Shown here one piece after another: positions 35,568 through 46,914 of a stretch of DNA of 64,000 nucleotides. Both the position numbers and the translations under genes were made by a program. Location of the stretch: positions 4,468,109-4,532,108 of the forward strand of contig JAJEKV010000004.1 in the NCBI GenBank assembly GCA_021234155.1, in the 5' to 3' direction. Numbering within the stretch: the stretch's first letter is position 1; each line of letters begins with the position of its first letter. The DNA comes from Isoetes taiwanensis (Eukaryota > Streptophyta > Lycopodiopsida > Isoetales > Isoetaceae). The notes beneath the pieces were generated by a model. It was not told the DNA's origin, made no database searches, and saw only the letters and a program-made list of their open reading frames with translations.

Positions 35568-35842
35568 TACCGGCTGCCATCGAAACCCTAGCACACAGCC
35601 CAAAAAAGTGCAGATTTGAGCACTGAAACAAAGACAAGCATGCAGGTATCATACACCATTGGAAAGAGCTCTGAACCAGCTTTCCAACAAGCCCAAGCAC
35701 ATGAAAATCTGACACCGGATGTGAGAGATGCAGTCCGTCGAAGTGTCTACCGGTTGCCACAGAAACCCTAGCACACAGCCCGGAAAAGTGCCAATTTGAA
35801 CACAGAAACAAAGCCAAGCATGCAGGTACCATACACCATTGG
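35568..35842. repeat. 180-base tandem monomers in the LINE 5' leader (about 1.5 copies)
   Basis: 'taccggctgccat' at 35568 and 'taccggttgccac' at 35748 begin the two units. Both continue with 'gaaaccctagcacacagccc', 'acaagcatgcaggta' or 'ccaagcatgcaggta', and 'atcatacaccattgga' or 'accatacaccattgga'. The second unit is cut where the LTR resumes, which marks the LINE 5' end. Tandem promoter monomers of this type are known from some mammalian L1 families. Confidence 0.85.
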
Positions 35843-35845
35843 AAT

Positions 35846-36060
35846 GTGACAACAACGGATCCTAGACTAGGAATAACAAGCATGGGATGTGGTCTCTAAC
35901 TCTAGGAACCTATATATATGGGGTTGTTAAAGTTGGGGCAAGGATAGCATTTCATTGCTCATTAGAAAGCAATGATTATTTGTTATCTTATAACGTATCT
36001 CAAAGAAGGGTTAATAACCTTGGGAAATTTACCAAAATGCCGCTCTTAATGTTTCTAGAA
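35846..36060 (+). mobile_element. Right part of the split chromovirus-type LTR
   Basis: 'ggatcctagactagg', 'aacaagcatgggatgtgg' and 'ctctaggaacctatat' match 46008-46080 in the second LTR, in the same order and orientation. Sequence similarity fades after 'gggttaataacctt'. With 30298-30411 it makes one LTR interrupted by the LINE. Confidence 0.7.
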
Positions 36061-37375
36061 TTACCAAAATGCCCTCGATCAACCTAAATACATTAATCAA
36101 CTATGCCTCGAATTTCTACACCAAAAAATATGTCAGTGGAGAGAGAAAAGTCCATTGGCCATTTCGACGTCTCCAAATTGTTTTTTGATTGCCTGACAGC
36201 AGCAAGAGCAACTTCTCGTCTCCTTGGGTAAAGTGCCGAATTCGTTCTAATCATGAGGATGGGGAAGAGAAAAGAGTGTTGCATTCTAAACATGTCTTCA
36301 AGCTGGACATAACATACGCGCATGTAGGAATGCAATATAACTTGTATACTCTTGCCATTTATTCGAATGGAATCTATTTGAGACAAAAGATATGGTGTCC
36401 TGAATAATAATAACTCTATTAGATTTATAGAAATGCTACCCTTACAAGATGTAAGGGTATTTGGTAAATACAAAATGTATAGGGGCATTTCAAATATTTT
36501 GGGGCATAATAGTAAACTAGTAACGGTGCCCGGCGTTGCCGGGCATAAATACGGTTCCATTGTAGAAATTGGACTTAATTCCTTGCATTTGTATAATTAA
36601 TTATTTTTTCTTCTAGGTGTCCTATTCCTATTGTATTAGTATAGGAGCAGATGATATTTTCCAATAGGTGCATTAACAAATTATAAATTCGAATACCATG
36701 TCTTGTTGCATTGTACATGCACCATGATGTTTGTCTCATGTTTTGTTAGAATGTACGTGCACCATGCTAATTGTATCCATCCTCATATTAGATGTGGTTG
36801 TTCATTTAGGTCCATGAATAGAGGTTGTATGGTAACGCATTGGAGCAAAGAATATGCTTTTCTGCCTAGTTAAGATTAGATGAAATTGTACACCAATGCA
36901 TTGGAAATGCATTTGTGCCTAGTGAAGATGAAATGTTTAGATCAGTACTTTTGCCTTGTAGCATCGTGTATTTACCAAGCTTTTTTCATTGTTACTTTTA
37001 TGTCACTTGCAAAAGGGAATACCCCAAAATTAGAGCTGGATTGAAGAGGAAGTTTTACTCGTTCTTCATAGATTTTATGGTAGATGTCATTAGGGTTATT
37101 GCATCATGTGCAATGGTACCTAAATTATATGACACCCTAAGAACACATCACCCAAGAGCACATGCTATAGTTATAGTAAGTTGGAATTAAGAGTCTTATT
37201 TCAAGTATGTCGTGCTTTTGTTGCTACACAAAGTGGATAAGGTTATTTAATTAATCTGGGGATATTATGTGATCGATTTATTTAGGAACCTAAAACATAT
37301 TGAACTAAAGCAAGTATGGATGGAACGAATGGCTGTTGTAACAAAATATTAGATTAATCATGGATCAATATAGAA
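36061..37375. other. AT-rich spacer; probably further LTR sequence, otherwise unrecognised
   Basis: The first few hundred bases may be the 3' part of the LTR. 'ggtgcccggcgttgccgggc' at 36525-36544 contains a short hairpin. No coding frame has a known motif. Confidence 0.35.
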
Positions 37376-38183
37376 TAGTAGAATAGTTTTTTTTATCGTC
37401 CACTGAGACCAATCGGCCTATGGGACCCAGAAGGAGCGCAGCAAACTTATTACTGTCCGGGTTAAAAAACCCCCGCCCCGAAGGGTTTTCGAGGGAAAAA
37501 CCGTGGCAGTAATAAGAATGCTGTCAAACTGTACAAGTATACATCATCATGAAATAAATGTGTATGTACATGTCAAGTGCGTGCCCGAGGACATAGCTGA
37601 TCTCGCATGTCCATGACCTCCTGAAGGTATGATCCTAGCATCCGCACGGATGCCGCGGCTCAATGTCACATGTAGGCTGGCGGCCGAGGGCGACCAACTC
37701 AAAGATAAGCGTCCGGATTTGATCATATGCCGGGCAACTTTGAAGGGTATGAGATTCATCCTCAATGACTCCCATTTGGCAAAGATTGACAGAGCACGCC
37801 CCGACGTGGCTCACCAATCCATCCGCCTGTCTCAACCGAAGATGATGTGCCCCCCTGCGGCGAATAGAGGCAATGAGTCTGCGTCTTTTCATGGGCAAGT
37901 GGGTGTGCAGGTAGCATTGTGGGCCTCGTTCCAATGTGGGATTTATGTGGCGCTGGTAGTGTGCTGTCTTGACCTGTTCAAGGGCGCTGGCATCCCAAAG
38001 CTTGCTGATGAAGCAAGCGTCAAGATATTGCCTCAAGCTATGGCGATCTGCCTCTGTTTGCACATGTATGCACCTGTGCTCCTGCACATTCCATCTAGCC
38101 ATCCATTGAGCTCTCTTTTCCCTCCAGCAGGCCTTGAGGCGTTGTGGCCCCATTGCCATGATATAAGCTAGTTTTGGGATCAA
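37376..38183 (-). mobile_element. 5'-truncated LINE of the same family
   Basis: The element runs leftward and ends with the conserved 3' UTR (gtcccataggccgattggtc, hairpin CCCCGAA) and a short, imperfect (TATTC)n tail at 37370-37386. One open frame of about 180 residues (38183-37638) encodes the LINE C-terminal domain: MGPQRLKACWREK, LDACFISKLWD, GVIEDESHTLQSCPAYDQIR. It is the best-preserved example of that domain here. The RT and everything upstream are missing, as expected from incomplete reverse transcription. Confidence 0.85.
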
Positions 38184-41100
38184 TGAGGTAGTGCAAATGA
38201 GAGATTTAGGATATGCACGACTTTAGAATCCCTTATTTTTTATAAAATTTCTAAAGGGCGCCAATAATAACGTAAAATTTAAATGATGTTAAGACATGCA
38301 TCCATGAAGTTTCCAAACCCTAGCCATTCAAATCAACCATGCATGTCTCACAATCTTTAAATTTTCAAGATCCCATTATTCTTACACATGTAGCTAGAAT
38401 ATAGACCAACTAAGAATAGACTAAGTAAATCAAGTATCATTAGGCACATCAATTTAAACTTGAATAATACGAATGGCCGTATCAGAAGTTAAACATTGAA
38501 ACCACGGTATAACATGCAAGAAAGATACCAATAAAATATATGAAAGAGATTAAAAAAAGGCCACTCGGAAGCTTTACTAAATGGTTTGCAAGAAGTTTAT
38601 GACTATCACAATGACACACTCCGAACAACTGTCAGATCTAGTTGCATAAATATTATGCACCCTCAAGCAACGTGAAAGACTAATCTACAATATAAATAAA
38701 GGGCGTGACCAAGGGCTAGACTACAAACATACTTCTGCGTTCAAATTGTTGAGATTGCCAAATAGAAAATGTACATTGCATCATATAATGCATTTCACAT
38801 GCATGTGCATAACAAATTTTTGAGATTGCTCAAAAAAAATGTACCGTTGCATCACATAATGCATTTAGCATTTGCATTTAGCTTTGTGCATAATGCTTTA
38901 GCTTCTAAGTACATAATGCATTTAGCTTTGTGCAAGCAAATGGTGTTTCAATAGTAGAGCGATTATGAAGTAAAATATTAGAAAATGTGTGGAAAACATA
39001 GCTGACCTGATTAGATTCTCTGTAGCCTTAATGGACATAACTGACCTGATCAGAATCTCTGCTAAGGATTTATGATAGAATGATTAGATCTTCGTATAAC
39101 AAAACTACGGCATCAAGAACAACCAAGGCTGCAAATATGGAAGTAGAGCAAGCTGAAAAAAACATCGCCGATGGCTCAAATAATTGATACACAAGTACAG
39201 AGCAATTTTGAAGAATAAGCTGAACAACGGAAGAATAAGAAAAGCCACAAATAGGAGTTAGAGATGAGTGTTTTAAGCCTTTCAGTCATGTATACTATAC
39301 TTTGAGATCCATATCGCACTTCAACACACACCCCTTACCCCATCCAAAGTTATGAGGTTTGACATCTATTGGCTTTATATCTATCTATTGTTCATCACGC
39401 TAGAAGATGTAGTAGACACCATAGCTGGAACAAACCTAGGAATCTGCATTAAATAATAGTAACGTGTTAACAATTGTCATTGCTATGTGCATACAACATA
39501 AACCCGTAAAGCTGAATAAATGATGGAAAGAGAGACTACTCACCTAAATGTTGCAATAGTACTACCAACTCTAACAAATATAGCATGAACTACCTTTATC
39601 TTGTCTTCATAACTATGCACAACTCCAGATTTTCTACTGTCAGAGCCCAGAGTGGGGAGTTTTCTAAAATATACATATTGTTCAGTCTTTTCAATCCCTT
39701 CAAAGATGAAACTGCAAGTGTCCAATGGAACAAAGATAACTCATGCAAGAGCCCTTTTCTCCGGCTTTTTTTTTTAACTCCATTTCTAGAAGTCTTTCAT
39801 CATCATAATAAGATCATATAGGAGTGGAGCAAACCCCCCAATAGCTTCTCACCTTCTTATTCATGGAATTAATCACATTGGTGGCAAAATAGAGCAAACA
39901 AAAGCCTTGCAGGTTCATTTATATGCAGTAGCAATTTAGTTGATGGAAGAAGCTGGATATACTCACAAAAAAAGGTTACATAGATTAGACATATGAGAAA
40001 GCAAGCACGTATACATTGAACAGTTTCAATCTAGAAATTGATGTATTTTAAGACATAGCATTTGTCCTGAATAGATTCCAGTAATGCTTAATGGCACAAC
40101 TATAGTAATTTCACTTAATAACAATGATAAATACCTTTATCATGTCTGGTATTTGCAGTTTGAAGGGAAATTTTGTCTATGAAAAGTTTAGTACTGGGGT
40201 ATGCAATTGCATTCTCAATTTAAGGAGACAATTATAGTTATAACATTAAATGTATAGATGTAGAAGTAAAAAAACACAGACAGAATAGAATATGGAAGTG
40301 AACCATTAAAATCCAGAGAAATTATTACATTCTTAAATATGAATGTAATGCTATACTTAAAGAATAGAATAGAATAGAATAGAATAGAATAGCAAATACC
40401 TGCATGGTGACGGATAAAGCGATTGTTGTTCTACTTCATCCAACTCTTCAAGTTGAGCCTCCATTGTTCATTGCCAACATGTAGTACATTTGATCTTGAA
40501 AGTGCGAAACAGGTGACCTGCAATACGAAATCATTGTCAACATAAACTACCTTTGCAAAGCCAAGATCATTTCGTGTTAAAGATGCATTGAATCCACTAT
40601 AAACTAATTGCCTGAATGTCTAAAATGTGGCATTATGAACTATTTGTCATCTGGTTTCTTTTGCAACTCTGTGCTAAAACAACCAGAGTCGAGGGAGATT
40701 TTCTAGAGCAGTACATTGGATGGAAAAGCCCATCATGGATTTGCCTTTATGCTAACAATCTAAGATACATGCAGAATGGAATATCTCAATGCTAGAAAAA
40801 TGTATTTGGACTGCAACTGCATATTTGAATGACAAACAAAATATCTCGTTTCATTGTAATCTTCAATACAAACTTCAAGGGTAAAGGACACATTTGCAAG
40901 CAGGGGGAACATTCATGAAATTTGAAGAAGAAAGCAAGAAAGATAGAAATAATTTCCTTGCATGTTCCTGAAATTCAGCTGCATAAAATGCAAAGCATGC
41001 TCTATCCCTACAGATCATAAGTGGACTGCAAGTCTGATCTAGACATTTGGCAATAGTTTCATTATTAACCATGAAGACTAATATGCACAGTAGAAACAAT

Positions 41101-42447
41101 GAATACAAACAAATAAATGGATCATAAGCAATTCAGTGTTTTACCTCTATCAACCTTCCAAGTGCTTATGATATGAAGCTGATGTGAAGGTTCCAGCTCA
41201 ACAAATAGTATATTGACTCTACCATGTGTGGATACACTTCAATGAAGACGTTCCAAGGATCTGCCTGATGTCTCTGCACTATTTTAGGAATTGGATGTAA
41301 GCAACCCTATACAAAACCCACCAGAGACAACCTTTGACACTTGCTTTCACACATGTTGAAGATGAAGTTGCACCATAAGCAAACTGGAAGTAGGAAAATG
41401 TTGATCTTGAGGCCGGATCGTGCGAATAAAATTAAAGAAAGGACATAATACCTTATGACTAGAGATATGGCGATGGGACTTGGGAAGATTTTGGGCGTCT
41501 CCTGCATTATAAGCCTGATAAACATTTCCTTAGGCACACTAAACATCTCAAAGGAGCTGCTTTTATTTCTTATAACTCTAGAAGAAGAAATAGATCTTGA
41601 AACATCTACCTACATATGTATGTTTCTATAAATGCACAGACATGTGATATTGTACTGAATTCATGCATACCAAAGCAGCAGGTCATACGCATGTGCGGAC
41701 TGGTTTTAATGCACATTTCTAAGATTCCATTTGCCTTGTTGCTCCTGTTATAGAATGGCACCAATTAGAAATAAAGACATGGATTCAAAAACATGCCTAC
41801 ATGATCAAATAGCGACGTCTGATGGATTGAGATTGCCAAAGCGAAGTTACATGAAAAATAAGTTGCCACCCAAAGCAGCATGGTGTAATTTCTCGTGCCT
41901 CCATAATTTGTTGCCAAAGAAACTGCATGAACTGAAAGCCCATGTTTAACATTTAGAAGCACAGTAATACTAAACTAAGAGAATATCGCAGGTACCATCC
42001 AACACTATAAAATACACAAAGAATTGATTCTATCAAAACAAAAGTAAAGAATGGGAACAAAATTGTGTTCTTTTGTGAATGCAAAATTGAACACGTAAGC
42101 ATCAAGTAATTCTGTTTGCAATTATTCCAGAAATAAGTTGCCACCAAGCAAGCCTGCATTCCTAAAAAAACCCGTTCTGCTGCAAAATTCATTTTCTACA
42201 AAAAATCAATCTCCAATTCTGGAAAACAATAGAGATCAATCTTAAAAATTTATGGAAGCATAAAGCTTGAGATGAAGACATAGCATTGCATAGGACCCTG
42301 GCTATGCATAGAACTAAGACTGGAGCCAGATCTATTCTAGATTTTCTACGGTTTCGTCTGCCTAACATACCCTCAAAAATGTCAGAGCTGGCTGTAATCC
42401 AAGGCAATGGCTGAAATCACAACCTCAAGGCAGAGCCGTCCACTCCA
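38184..42447. other. Intergenic stretch; no gene recognised
   Basis: This is AT-rich with only short frames on both strands and no domain or splice pattern that I can support. Visible details are an orphan (AGAAT)n tract at 40362-40392, which may be the tail of a lost LINE, and short repeats of 'cataatgcatttagc' around 38780-38935. Confidence 0.5.
40362..40392. repeat. Short (AGAAT)n tract
   Basis: Six pentamers of the same sequence as the LINE tails stand alone here, with no LINE 3' UTR beside them. This may be a LINE insertion that left only its tail, or an independent microsatellite. Confidence 0.8.
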
Positions 42448-42989
42448 AACTGCCGGTGCTAAGAATTGGGAGAATTATGGCAAGGCCTGACAATCAGCTA
42501 GCAGTCCTCAATATAAGACACCAAGAGTTAGGCTCTAGAATAGTAACAGGCTATTGAATAAGAACAGCAGAAGCTCTAGGAAAAAGTAATGGCTTTCTTA
42601 GAATCAGATTCATGAGCGAATGAGTAGAGCAATCTTCTTTGACCCCCTATCACTCTTCTGGCTATATCTTTCTTATTCGGATTACTCACCGAAAGTGCCA
42701 CCCCAATTCGGAAACTAGACTCCGGGCCGGTTTTAACGAAGTATGAATTGCCTCAATTGGAGCTTTGGTTGCCGAGATATATGTAACTGAAGTTCAACGT
42801 CTATTTATAGATCTCTGCTACGACTTTAGCCCTTTTTTATTTAGCTAAGCCTTTTTAGCATCATAAATATAGACCATAGGTTGCCTTTATTACCTTTCCT
42901 TGCCAATAATTTGCCAAACTTAGACACCCATGCTAGTCCGCCAAGACTAACTTCCAAGACCACTCCCCCGAGCTACCATGTTCGTATCA
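42448..42989 (-). repeat. 3' LTR of the copia-like element, truncated
   Basis: This matches the outer 540 bases of the 830-base LTR, ending in 'ttcgtatca' at 42989 next to the purine tract. The other end lacks about 270 bases of LTR; unrelated sequence begins at 42447. Confidence 0.85.
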
Positions 42990-43084
42990 ATTCTTCCCTT
43001 TCTGGAAAGCAACTGACCTCAGTTGTACCTGTCAGCTATAAGTTGAGCACCAATTCAATTGTATAGGTGAGTACCAACACTCCT

Positions 43085-43400
43085 TTTTTTTGTTTAGGTA
43101 TGAGCAACAACCCATTCCATTTACTTGGACATGAGCAACAACCCATTCCATTCACTTGGACAAGAGCAACAACTCTTTCCATTCACTTGGACAAGAGCAC
43201 CAACTCTTTTCATTGGACAAGAGCACCAACTCTTTCCATTCTCTTGGGCAAGAGCAACAACTCTTTCCAACCTTGAGGCACCAACTTCAGCTAGTAGCAT
43301 CAACTACTACTCAAAATTTTCCATTGAGGCACCAACCTCAACCTAGTAGCACCAACTACTGCTCATAATTTTAGATAACAATCTAAAATTATCCGTTGAG
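43085..43400. repeat. Minisatellite of about 30-36-base units inside the copia-like element
   Basis: Units built on 'acttggacaagagcaacaac' and 'tctttccattca' repeat about six times from 43120. A related block built on 'gaggcaccaacctcaacc' and 'tagtagcaccaactactgct' follows. All three plus-strand frames stay partly open because of the repetition; I do not read them as protein. Confidence 0.85.
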
Positions 43401-43984
43401 GCACCAACCTCAACCATAAGGATGCAATAAAAAATATCTAAAGATTCTAATCACAATCCTTAAACATCAATTTCATACCAGACAAGAGGTTAACCAATTT
43501 GCAATTTGCTCATCTCCACCTCTTTGTGCTGCTTTCTTCTCAGCCTAATTCTTCTCAGCTTCAGAAGTTCCTGCATCTATTTCCTCCATATGCACATTGT
43601 ACATTTGAGACTTACTTTCAGTACGTTTTCTAGACTATGAAAAAATATTCCAATGTTGCAGCAGTCTTATTGCGAGTCACCTATACCTAATTAATCCATA
43701 TATTTTCCTGCAACAAAAAAGAATTCGCGATGCAGATATTCAAGGGTTACTCTAGGAGGTTCTCTTGCTTTTAAGAGGATTAGATTGGCAACGAGTTAAA
43801 TCCATGGAGAGAAATCATTTGGGTTCTTAGGATAAGGATCTCTATTCTAGTTTGCAATCACCGGCACCAACTAGGTGACTTACAAACATCAAGAATAGTC
43901 AAAAAGAGAATCTCTATTCCATTTTGCAATCTCCAACACCAGATAACCTGCAAACGTCAAGAATAACTTGGCTCTGATACCAAT

Positions 43985-44814
43985 TGTTATGAATCACACC
44001 AATGAACCATACCTTTTATATCCCTGAAACCTTATTTAAGGCTTCTCAATCAATTCATGGCCTCCCAATCTGTAATCCATCCAGAATTGCTACATAATCC
44101 ACAATCAAACTGTTAGCAACGACAAAAGATCTTTATTTGAAACAAACATACAATATGAGTTACTTGGATAACTCAGATTGGCCAAGCTCTAGTTCACCAA
44201 AACCAGAGCTAGGTCAAGATGCAATAACTAATGTATGATAGTTCACCACCCAACCGGGTCATTCGGTGCTAAGAATTGGCAGAATTATGGCAAGGCCTGA
44301 CAATCAGCTTCTACTGGTAGCTCCTCCCTCCAGCTAGCAGTCCTCAATATAAGACACCAAGAAGTAACAGGCTATTGAATAAGAACAGCAGAAGCTCTAG
44401 GAAAAAGTAATGGCTTTCTTAGAATCAGATTCATGAGCGAATGAGTAGAGCAGTCTTCTTTGACCCCCCTATTACTCTTCCGGCTATATCTCTCTTATTC
44501 GGATTACTCACCGAAAGTGCCACCCCAATTCGGAAACTAGACTCCGGGCCGGTTCCAAAGAAGTAAGAATCGCCTCAATTGGACTCTGGTTGCCGAGATA
44601 TGTGTAACTGAAGTTCAATGTCTATTTATTTATAGGTATCTGCTACGACTTTAGCCCTTTTTTATTTAGCTAAGCCTTTTTAGCATCATAAATATAGACC
44701 ATAGGTTGCCTTTATTACCTTTCCTTGCCAATAATTTGCCAAACTTAGGCATCCACGCTAGTCCACCAAGAGTAACTCCCAAGACTACTCCCCCGAGCTA
44801 CCATGTTCGTATCA
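43985..44814 (-). repeat. 5' LTR of the copia-like element
   Basis: 830 bases bounded by 'tgttatgaatc' and 'ttcgtatca' on the plus strand. It shares about 540 bases with 42448-42989, including 'aattatggcaaggcctgaca' and 'tccgggccggtt', with small indels. The divergence shows the insertion is not recent. Confidence 0.85.
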
Positions 44815-44984
44815 GAAGAAATCCTAGAGGACATGTATTGCTTGGTTTTGAGGGGCTATAAATATATTTGAAAGCATGGATATGACACTTGGATTGTGTC
44901 AATTGCATATGAGACAGGCCTAGGATTAGGCAAGGGCACGTGCCACCCGATCGAGCTACATGAAGGTCCTTCGTGTGGTCTTTC

Positions 44985-45346
44985 TTGCAAATCTGGAAAG
45001 AATAGCAATATTGCCATAGTGATGCCTTCAAGTTGCAACTGCCACCAAATGTGGACATTCATCCAATTTTTCATGTGAGCCGGTTCTGACCAGCTCTTGG
45101 GAAAGCTGCAAATGTTATGTCTTTTGAGGAACACATGGTGGAGTTGGTTAGAATCCCTATCCCAGAAAGGATACTGAATTCCCAGATAGTGTAGATTTGT
45201 CAGAGAGAGCAGATGGAATTTTTGGTAAAATAAAAGCATAGACTTGTCTTTGAGGCATCATGGGAGAGTCATTGTTTCATGACTCAATATCTGGACGTAT
45301 TGGCTCAATGGTCCGGAGCTATTCTTGAGGATACAAATCCGCAGGA
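44985..45346 (+). pseudogene. Chromovirus pol C-terminus with chromodomain remnant
   Basis: One frame reads DAFKLQLPPNVDIHPIFHVS, the hallmark end of chromovirus integrase, then stops and continues with PERILNSQIV and EQMEFLVK, then FEASWES and FMTQYLDVLAQW. That is the chromodomain pattern (EFLVKW...ASWE) that targets integration to chromatin. Three in-frame stops show decay. It is followed directly by the purine tract and LTR of the same element. The upstream part of the element was lost, perhaps when the copia-like element inserted at 44814. Confidence 0.8.
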
Positions 45347-45371
45347 GGGGGGGGGGGGGGGGGGGGGGGGG
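45347..45371 (+). other. Polypurine tract (25 G) before the chromovirus 3' LTR
   Basis: A run of 25 Gs lies between the end of the chromodomain frame and 'atgttacgccc'. Its position suits the primer for plus-strand DNA synthesis; its length may have been expanded by slippage. Confidence 0.75.
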
Positions 45372-45372
45372 A

Positions 45373-46150
45373 TGTTACGCCCAATTTTATACAAACCATT
45401 TTTGTATCCATGCATGCATTTTAATGGATTGGGGTAACAAAATGTTTCAGTGTTATGGCTCGCATTGAAATAATGATGGCCACGGTGTTTCTGGTTGAAG
45501 ATGTAGCAAAATAACAGGGGGTTCTAGGGGATTTAATATGGATGTAAAAATAACAATTCCTGAAACCATAGACCATATATCTCTAAAACAATCGAATGGG
45601 TTGTTATAAAAAAACACATAGATTCAAGATAAAAAATAATCACATTAGCTCACTGGATACATTGGTGAAAGTAGTCTTATTAGAACATTGAGTTATTTTG
45701 GTAGAGGTTCAAGCCCCCGTATTTCATATTCTAAAATCTTAGGCAAAAGCCGTATAGAGGTTCGATATTTCCTCAAAACCTTAGGCGAATATTTCAAAAT
45801 CATAGGCGCCTCCAATCATAAATGACTATAAGCAAAACGAGAGGTGCCAAAATCATAGGCGCCTCCAATCATAAATGACTATAAGCAAAACGAGAGGTGC
45901 CCAGAGGCCCCAACACACGATCTGGGTCGTAGGATCGACGAATCCGACGATTGTGGTAGTCCAGGTGCACCTCGTTTAGAATATGTGGTTGAATGGTGGT
46001 GTGACACCAATGGATCCTAGACTAGGAAACAAGCATGGGATGTGGCCTCTGACTCTAGGAACCTATATGGGGTTGATAACGTTGGAGCAATTGCATATTA
46101 AGAAGCAATGGTAATGGTTAATAACCTTTAAAGTTATTTTTGATATAAAA
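45373..46150 (+). mobile_element. Chromovirus 3' LTR, interrupted by a 486-base element
   Basis: This begins with 'tgttacgcccaattttatac' after the G tract and parallels the LTR halves at 30298-30411 and 35846-36060. Its body is split at 45500-45985. The right boundary is not clear; similarity to the other copy fades near 46130. Confidence 0.7.
45500..45985 (+). mobile_element. 486-base SINE-like element with 8-base target duplication
   Basis: The insert is flanked by 'tggttgaa' (45492-45499 and 45986-45993), and the other LTR in the window lacks it. It carries 'tagctcactgg' at 45646 and 'ggttcaagccc' at 45706, close to the tRNA-type pol III A and B boxes and suitably spaced. The boxes lie about 145 bases inside, which is unusual for a simple tRNA-SINE. 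A 57-base internal tandem repeat lies at 45793-45900. Related units form the array at 50386-51490. Confidence 0.65.
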
Positions 46151-46385
46151 AGTTAAGCAACCCAAATGTCGGGAATGTGATTGCTGCAGGCAACGGAAAG
46201 GGCCTGGGCGACTCTAGCAGATTGCCGAATCTACATTCGGCAAGATTCTTGCACTGCGACTCGCATGAAACCAACAAAGCGCCCGATAGATAGGCTTCTC
46301 ATTCATCTCAGCAGATTTTCTACAATGGTGGACAGTGGATAGCCGCACACATGCGAACTACCCACGAAAAATAAAGGGAAAATCC
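46151..46385. other. Spacer, possibly the rest of the chromovirus LTR
   Basis: No coding frame or recognised motif. It lies between the fading LTR similarity and the 3' end of the SINE-like element. Confidence 0.3.
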
Positions 46386-46914
46386 AATTATATCATTTGG
46401 ACCCCAAAACAAATACAATGCTAATAGATGAGTGGCTGATGTACCTGCCGAAAGCTTATCACCGGGATTAAAAAACCCCGCCCTTTCGGGTTTTCGAGGA
46501 AAAACCCTAGTGATAAGCCTTCTGACAAGGGGCTTAGACAAACGTGAAGGCATAGAATCGCCCCAAAACCCACGCATGGAGAAGTAAAAAACGATGGGCC
46601 GCCAACCCTGTGCACCGCACATCACCAACAACAAACGAAACATACCAAAGAATAGCATCACCCAATTGGGTGGAAAAAAGCATCACCCACGGGTGGAAAA
46701 ACATGATAAAACAGAACTTGTACAAAATATAATAAACAAAGAAGGGGGGGGAGGGTGGGTTCAAAGAGAATAAGGTACTGCTGAGAGAAGAGGAAGCGCC
46801 GATGAAACGTCGATGAAGAACTCTGCAATAAGTAGCAAACGCCCAACCTGATGAACGGCCCAAAAACGCATGCGATGCATGCATGCGACGCATGCAATGC
46901 ATGCATGCTCGTCT
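46386..46914 (-). mobile_element. SINE-like element sharing its 3' end with the LINE family
   Basis: The element reads leftward. It starts at 46914 with 'gacgagcatgcatgcattgc', the same base as the 24206 copy. Its 3' part (about 46520-46440) carries the LINE 3' UTR signature: 'ggtttttcctcgaaaacccg', 'ggggttttttaatccc', and the matching TTTTCGAGG hairpin half. It has no LINE coding sequence. Sharing a 3' tail with a partner LINE is the known way in which SINEs recruit LINE reverse transcriptase. The frame at 46661-46320 is incidental. Confidence 0.7.

Larger units (their letters stand above)
30412..35842 (-). mobile_element. Near full-length but decayed LINE (non-LTR retrotransposon)
   Basis: The element is oriented leftward and is GC-richer than its surroundings. 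In order from its 5' end it has two 180-base leader monomers (35842-35568), an ORF1 coiled coil, an endonuclease, a reverse transcriptase, a C-terminal cysteine/histidine-type domain, a conserved 3' UTR with a CCCCGAA/TTCGGGG hairpin (about 30585-30605), and a (TATTC)n tail. It interrupts an LTR whose halves lie at 30298-30411 and 35846 onward. Many frameshifts make it inactive. Two 5'-truncated relatives occur in the window (37376-38183 and 49486-50385), both in the same orientation. Confidence 0.85.
42448..44814 (-). mobile_element. Non-autonomous Ty1/copia-like LTR element
   Basis: The element reads leftward. The 5' LTR is 44814-43985 (TG...CA, 830 bases), followed by a primer binding site: 'tggctctgatacca' on the plus strand is 'tggtatcagagcca' in element sense, complementary to initiator tRNA-Met. 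The internal region is only about 995 bases (43984-42990) with no gag or pol. It ends in a purine tract ('agaaagggaagaa' in element sense) right before the 3' LTR at 42989, which starts with the same 'tgatacgaacatggtagctc'. The 3' LTR is cut short at about 42448. The short internal region points to a TRIM-like or deletion derivative moved by another copia's enzymes. Confidence 0.85.

Noticed and set aside
43085-43290. Three overlapping plus-strand frames taken as a repeat protein
   Set aside because: Openness in all frames follows from the minisatellite unit and not from coding selection.
45646-45716. A tRNA gene
   Set aside because: Only A and B box-like motifs are present; no acceptor stem or cloverleaf can be folded around them.
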